64,000 bases of DNA from Acanthaster planci. Lineage: Eukaryota; Echinodermata; Asteroidea; Valvatida; Acanthasteridae. Each line of letters starts with the position of its first letter. Within the stretch, counting starts at the first letter, position 1. Positions 59,001-64,000 of this stretch are shown one piece after another. Below the pieces are notes generated by a model, which was not told the DNA's origin, made no database searches, and was given only the letters and a program-made list of their open reading frames with translations. The position numbers and the translations under genes were made by a program. The stretch lies in contig NW_019091357.1 in NCBI RefSeq assembly GCF_001949145.1, forward strand, positions 2,276,114-2,340,113, in the 5' to 3' direction.

Positions 59001-62000
59001 GAATATTCTCACCTCGGGAAAGGGGGTGAATATGAGCAAATAACTAATGGACAATAATGCAATTATACTTTATATTCAGAAAAACGATTCTCAACCTATC
59101 TCAAGTTCCAACTCTCAGTACTTTCGAACCACAGTCAGAATGCAGCTGGGGGAAAATACAGACGGCAACTTTCACGAAATGCAAACAAGTGCCCCCAGGT
59201 CTTCTCATAATTTGCAAAAGGTAACTTTTTTGTGGTCATTTCTGGGTTTTCTGGAGAAGATAGAAAAAATACCTTTCGGATACTTTTTATCATGTAGGGT
59301 AAGTTCATGTACACGTACAACCGTAAGGCTTTTACTCCAGCCTAACGCGCGTAGCACATCGCTTCTCGATCGGCTGGATGATGCGATATCGTCTGCTTCC
59401 CGGAATGTGCCGGTCGCACGATCCGAAATTCCCTCCTCTCTCAGTTACATACCAGGTCTCCGTGAGGTCCGCTAGGCGGGGGACCGGGCGCTCCTTCACC
59501 CTTCATTAGCTCCGCGTCTGCCGGCCGGGTCGACTTAATCACGGTGTTATCTAATAGTTAATTCCAGCCCTTGGCTCGGTCAGGTCCACAAAACAAGCGA
59601 GAAAAAACAAACCGGTGCTCTACCGGTCCCGTAATTAGGACCAGGGCCCTGGATTGTTATTCTTGATGTTATCTGGTTGGGATCAAATGTCTCTGCTCGC
59701 CAGGGGAGTAAACATCGAAGGAAACCAACTGATTAAGTAATTAAACAATGAATAACCATATCGATTAATTTTTATTTAACATATCAAATGTCAGGACCAG
59801 CTGCGGGATTTCGATGTCTGTCAATTGTTTTTTCCCGTCACTGCGACGCAGTTTTCATTCACTTTTCTCTTGTAAACTGCTATTTGATAAAATTAAGCAA
59901 GGCTGAATAATAAGTTGTATTTTCGAAGTGCGCCGGCGCAAACCGACGGACACATGTCGGACTATGAAACTGTGGGTCAGTTACTTCAATAAACCTGCCT
60001 TTTGGTCCATCACACTTGTCATTTTTCCCCGGAAAGAAGTGAGTCACAATTAAGAGAGTGACGTCAGCGATCATCGCTGCTGATTTTTATCACAAGTTTA
60101 GCGCCCTCAGCGTTTTCATTTTGCAGTCACTCTGAGTCACGACTCGTATAATATTATGCCTGATGACTGAAATCCTTTTTACCCGTGTTTATCGTAAGAG
60201 CAAGGAAGAGATGAATTTTTTTTAAAATAATGATATCCAAGCTTAATGATTACACCGCACATAGCTTCTGTCAAAGGCATATACTCAAAGTTTACGATGG
60301 AAAACAGAGACAGAAGAGACTATTGTTGGACAAGCAAGAACGAATATTCCTGCCGGGAGAACCCTGAACCATGTTGAGACAAACTCAACTGTATATTTTC
60401 GGCTTTAAAGTTAAAGGGAAATCAGAGTTTGTGCGCGAGTTCAACCATCAAGAAATGGCTTTCTGTCATTGTTTTTGCATATACATGAAAATGATGTGAT
60501 AACGTGCCCGAGTTCGTGCGCTTCGGGTTTACTCTGATCTGTGTTCGTTCATCACAAACCGAGATGAACGTACCAAAAGTAAATGAAGTAAACCAAACTA
60601 AGGCTATGTTTAAACAAAGTGGGGGTATTTGCTTCCGTTTTATTTAAAAATAATCACGACTTCTTTCTGGCAGTTACCCACAGTGCAGTATTCGAAGGTC
60701 GATGGTCAAAAGCCCAATTCCTTTAAAAAGTCTCGAGGACTTTCTTGTATTCGGTTATAGCATTATAGAGTCCACGGTGTAAGTTGTGGTCTCACCGATT
60801 TCGCAAGTAAATGAGAACAAGGTATCAAACCTGAGCCGAACGGAGATCCGGGGGAACGATCAGCCCCCACGTCTCCTCCCATCTCCTGAATATGCAAGAA
60901 CAGCCCAAACTGGCAGTTCATTGATTCGCCAGTGAGTGCCCCGACATATGACAGCCGGCGCGCATAATTACACACACATGGCTGCATAACACTGCCCCGA
61001 TAGGCAAAAACCCACCAATCGCCGCCTCCGACTGATTTGGAAATGATGTACTGCGTACGACACTCACTTAATTAAAATGTGTCTGTAGCGTCATTCATGC
61101 TCGGTTTGCCTGGGAGTGCCACCGGCACACACTACTGTGTGTTAGAGAGTGGGCTGGACTTTCGCGTGAGTAAACGAGGGGACCTTGCTCTGTCCGCCTG
61201 CAGTTACGGCCAAGCATAACACGACCGGCATGCACAACACTCTATAGTGTCAACCACACTACACGGTCGACTCCACATTGTTACGCGTCTACAACACAAA
61301 AGGACCAGGATTCAACTCTCGAGTGTTCCCGAGGTGCCAGGGGTTTTTTTCTCTCCTTTTTTGTCTTCTTGTTCATCTCTGGTTGACCTGCTGCCCGGAG
61401 GCTGATCACCGTACTTTACACCTTAGCACCCCGTCTGCTCTGCCTCGTTGGTACCGGTGCAAGAGGGCCAGAGCCCCCACGCCCGGCGCTCCTCGCAACA
61501 CGCACACGCGGGGTGCACCCGGGTGCTGGACACCCGGCTCCTCTTCGTTTGGAATTCCTTCATTTTTTTTTTAGGTTTCAGCTCTGTCGCCTCGAATTAA
61601 TGAGCAGGACGGTGTGGAGTGTGTTGACCTAGTGTCGCAGTGACTGCTAACCGCCGGCGTGGTCCACAGAAACTGGAGGAGTATAGTCCGGAGCCTACAC
61701 TCAAGAGCGACAAACGTCGCTGTCGTGCATTCTAAATGGCGCAGGTGAGAGAAATGACAGGTTAGGCTGTTATCTATTACCGTGCGGACCGCTGTAGGCT
61801 TGACAGGCACGTACGGGGGAATGTGTCGGGGAAGGCGGCGCACACTGGTTGTGTCTCCCCGCTGGGATTGCCCCGTGGATGGGTCGCTCGTCTTCCGACC
61901 CCCATTCAGAATGAAGACAGCAGTTCTGGGGAGGTTTTTTTTTCCCTTCCGCTCATCTTCTTTGGAGCTTTGGGCTCGGCTGGCCGAGCTCGAGCGCACG

Positions 62001-62700
62001 TCACATGCAGCCAGAGGCGATGTGTCTATACGCGGCTACTGCATTCCGAAAACGTCTACAACATCATTATTATGTACCGTGACTCCCTGGAATTTTGCCA
62101 TAAAACCATGATAAACTAGTTTGTTTGAGCCTAACAGCTGTGCACCTCGGAGACGGAACGAGTTTTCAATTTCCCTCTAAACCCCGATGTTATAATTGTG
62201 TAATTTGTGCATGTTGTGGTCGACGATTGCAACGGTCGTGGATTCAACAAGTCGTCTGATAATGTCAGAAGAAATTCCTGTCCATGTTCGGAGTGATCGG
62301 CCCCTATGTGTTTGAACCGATTCGGTGTCAAATCACATTCTTTACTGCTGCGTAGTCCTGACTGTGTTTATTTCTCATAACTACCAGGCACCGCCATGAC
62401 CGTGTTGTTTCGGGTTCTTACCAAGCGATTGATGATATGCGCATGTAAAGACAGGGATAGACCGTGAGCCGTGACGGTCGCCCGGTCGCGTTGCCGTAGG
62501 CCTTCTCCGCTCGTGTTTTGTAAACCGCCGTTTAACACCCCTAGCGCAAAACCATACTCCGTGAAATACACAATCTCCCTGTGCCCTTGATTGTCCCCTG
62601 CGTGCGTAATTCTGTTGGTAGCATGTGAGTGTGAATTACAACACTCAGGCAAAGTTCTAATCTATTTCTTTCTCTATTTTCCCCCCACACCCCCTCTCTG
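56040..62700. other. Intron 1 segment leading to exon 2, no other gene seen
   Basis: No other gene is recognised. Contents include a POU octamer (57968-57975), an open frame of 147 codons at 58586-59029 without recognisable domain, an AT-rich TAAT-containing block at about 59730-59790, and CpG-rich DNA near 61430-61530. The final 50 bases are strongly pyrimidine-rich and form the polypyrimidine tract of the exon 2 acceptor. Confidence 0.5.
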
Positions 62701-62711
62701 CTGATCCACAG

Positions 62712-63188
62712 GAGCGGTCTGATCTGCTATCCAGCCACCGACCAGGCTTCAGTGCCGCCTCGGTCGGGGCCACATCGTCCTTCTCCCCGGCCACGCGTCT
62801 GTCACACACGCCGACCGCCACGGACTTCCAGCCGCCCTACTTCCCGCCGCCCTACAACATTCCCCAGCCCCAGTCCCAGCTGGATTTTCACCACCCCCAC
62901 GTCAATACGGACCCCTACGCCCACCTCAACCCCATCCACCCGCAGGCCCAGCACCAGTACATGCACCCCCAGCAGCGGTCGCAGCACATGCTGCGCTCGG
63001 GCCGCGACGACACGGACCACTTGAACCTGCACCACCCCGGCATGCAGCTTCCGCCCAGTCGTGACTATTCCGGGGTACGGCGGCCCGATGTCTTGGTCCA
63101 CGGCGGGCCCCACGGACTCGGCCCTGAGCAGACGGACCTCGCAATGTTGCACCATCCTAGTGGATTGCACGGAGTGGACGACACAACG
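62712..63188 (+). CDS. TFAP2: AP-2 transcription factor, second coding exon (transactivation domain)
   Basis: The exon follows a long pyrimidine tract and CCACAG and ends ACG|GTAAGA. It is 477 bp, open throughout, phase 0 at both ends, and encodes 159 residues. AP-2 proteins are sequence-specific nuclear activators of ectoderm, neural-border and other developmental genes. This exon matches their N-terminal activation region: LSHTP (exon residues 30-34), DFQPPYFPPPY with the PY motif (38-48), DPYAHLNPIHPQ (67-78, like the vertebrate DPYS-LNPLH stretch), and RDY...VLVHG.PHGL (117-136, like RDYRR.EDLLHGPHAL). It is rich in Pro (22) and His (18) and contains no lysine. The basic/helix-span-helix DNA-binding and dimerisation domain must lie in exons beyond the window. 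Codons end mostly in G or C, unlike the flanking introns. Which vertebrate paralogue it matches best cannot be said; most invertebrates carry a single AP-2. Confidence 0.93.
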
Positions 63189-64000
63189 GTAAGATAACAA
63201 ACATCTCACATTTTCCCCCCTTTCACCTCCATGGCCATCTGTCCACATTATATCTCCAACTCCCCCAGATAACCCCTAGTCTTAAATGAGTAGCAGAGTA
63301 GAATATTTATGGAAATTTACAAGTTCTCACTCAAGACAGAAAGAGTATTGTTAATGATGCACGGAAAAATCAGTAGGCAGTTGAATTGAAGAAGTCGGAA
63401 GGGCCATGTTTTGGGATACGACAAGTAAAGAAAATTGACATTTGCTCCACTATTACTAGCAACCTTCAAATTATCCTTCAATCTGAAGGCATTTTCAGGC
63501 AAAACCATCAAGATTTTCGGGGCTTACATGGATCGAAGTATCTAATGCTAAGGTCGCCCTGGTTGTTACCTCAGGCATGCCTCAAGCAATGTTAATGCTC
63601 ATGTAACAAGCGCGCATGGAACTGACTAACGCGGGCATAATGCGAAGTCCCGGCAAAGCATTCATGTCAAAATTTGAGGTCAAGGGTTGCGATGACCCCA
63701 ATGCTTGCCCCCCCCCCCAATAATCTCAACAATTGTTCTGATGTCTGGAAAAGCAATCACTGACGTGCAACTCTTCGGCAATCGGCAACCGGCCCGTGGC
63801 AGGTATTAATGTATGGATTGCAGGCTACACCTGGCTGATTAATAATTCCCCCCACCTTTGTCTTGGCAGCGAAGGGTCAGAGTTTAAGTCGACGCTCAAA
63901 AATCTAATCCTTGGAGACCACTTATTTCAAGTCATCGCAGATAAGCAGCATGGAGGCATCGGTGTACCATTGGATTGCACTGCAAAAAAAGGGAACATGT
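63189..64000 (+). other. Start of AP-2 intron 2
   Basis: The intron begins GTAAGA and runs off the right edge. It is AT-rich with a C10 run near 63710 and shows no exon. The short conserved AP-2 exon that usually follows is not present in these 812 bp. Confidence 0.75.
63978..64000. mobile_element. Possible left end of a CACTG-type MITE, cut by the window edge
   Basis: CACTGCAAAAAAA at 63978-63990 differs from the terminus at 30299 (CACTGTAAAAAA) by one base. The preceding dinucleotide is TG rather than TA. Only about 23 bp is visible, so this is tentative. Confidence 0.2.

Larger units (their letters stand above)
9134..62711 (+). other. AP-2 intron 1 (about 53.6 kb)
   Basis: The intron begins GTAAGA and ends with a long pyrimidine tract and CCACAG. 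It holds small DNA-transposon-like elements, microsatellites, GC-rich patches, several promoter-like TATA boxes, and short motifs for POU, RFX, CREB and homeodomain factors. No further exon with clear AP-2 similarity was seen inside it. In particular, I could not find an MLWK...YED-type first exon. Large first introns with distributed enhancers are common in developmental transcription factor genes. If exon 9089 belonged to another gene, this DNA would be partly intergenic. Confidence 0.6.

Noticed and set aside
58586-59029. ATG-initiated 147-codon frame before exon 2
   Set aside because: No recognised family, overlapping open frames on both strands in the same stretch, and a low-complexity Lys/Arg run caused by an A-rich tract.
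1-64000. Prokaryotic features such as operons, CRISPR arrays, phage or insertion sequences
   Set aside because: Coding density is far too low, splice signals frame the only recognisable gene, and no regularly spaced repeat array or bacterial gene is present.

Overview
This is a eukaryotic, invertebrate-type nuclear window that is almost entirely non-coding. I can support one gene, on the + strand: the 5' part of an AP-2 (TFAP2) family transcription factor. Two coding exons are visible. The first, at 9089-9133, encodes a 15-residue N-terminus (MSDMSFLALDSNSWQ) ending in a consensus splice donor. The second, at 62712-63188, encodes 159 residues with the AP-2 transactivation hallmark DFQPPYFPPPY and the later RDY...VLVHG.PHGL block. 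Both junctions are phase 0 and are separated by an intron of about 53.6 kb. The DNA-binding and dimerisation exons lie beyond the right edge. Upstream of the ATG are a candidate 5' UTR in two exons (about 8047-8342 and 8871-9088), a TATA box near 8016 and a small uORF at 8058-8135.

The organism is probably an invertebrate deuterostome such as amphioxus, a hemichordate or an echinoderm. The AP-2 sequence aligns by eye with vertebrate AP-2 but is clearly divergent. The octamer TAGGCCTA recurs six times, which I associate from memory with such genomes. The phylum cannot be settled from this window alone.

Layout. 1-8010 is 5' flank with no gene seen, holding poly-A runs, a purine tract and a tRNA-like B box near 3734. 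8016-9133 is the promoter, 5' UTR and first coding exon. 9134-62711 is intron 1, which carries most of the other content. That includes a 511-bp foldback element with TTAA flanks (18324-18834), a 190-bp TA-flanked MITE (30299-30488), a GGGTTGA/TCAACCC palindrome-rich element (about 55702-56033), a tRNA-like/SINE fragment (about 27024-27119), and microsatellites. It also holds regulatory-looking clusters: TATA boxes at 12642 and 28285, seven exact POU octamers, RFX-type X-boxes, CREs and TAAT-rich stretches. 62712-63188 is the second coding exon, and 63189-64000 is the start of intron 2.

The picture is a developmental transcription factor gene with a huge first intron, where enhancers, alternative promoters and small DNA transposons would be expected. 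I found no prokaryotic-style operon, CRISPR array, intact transposase, rRNA or convincing second protein-coding gene. Most open frames here are short, unspliced and unrecognisable.
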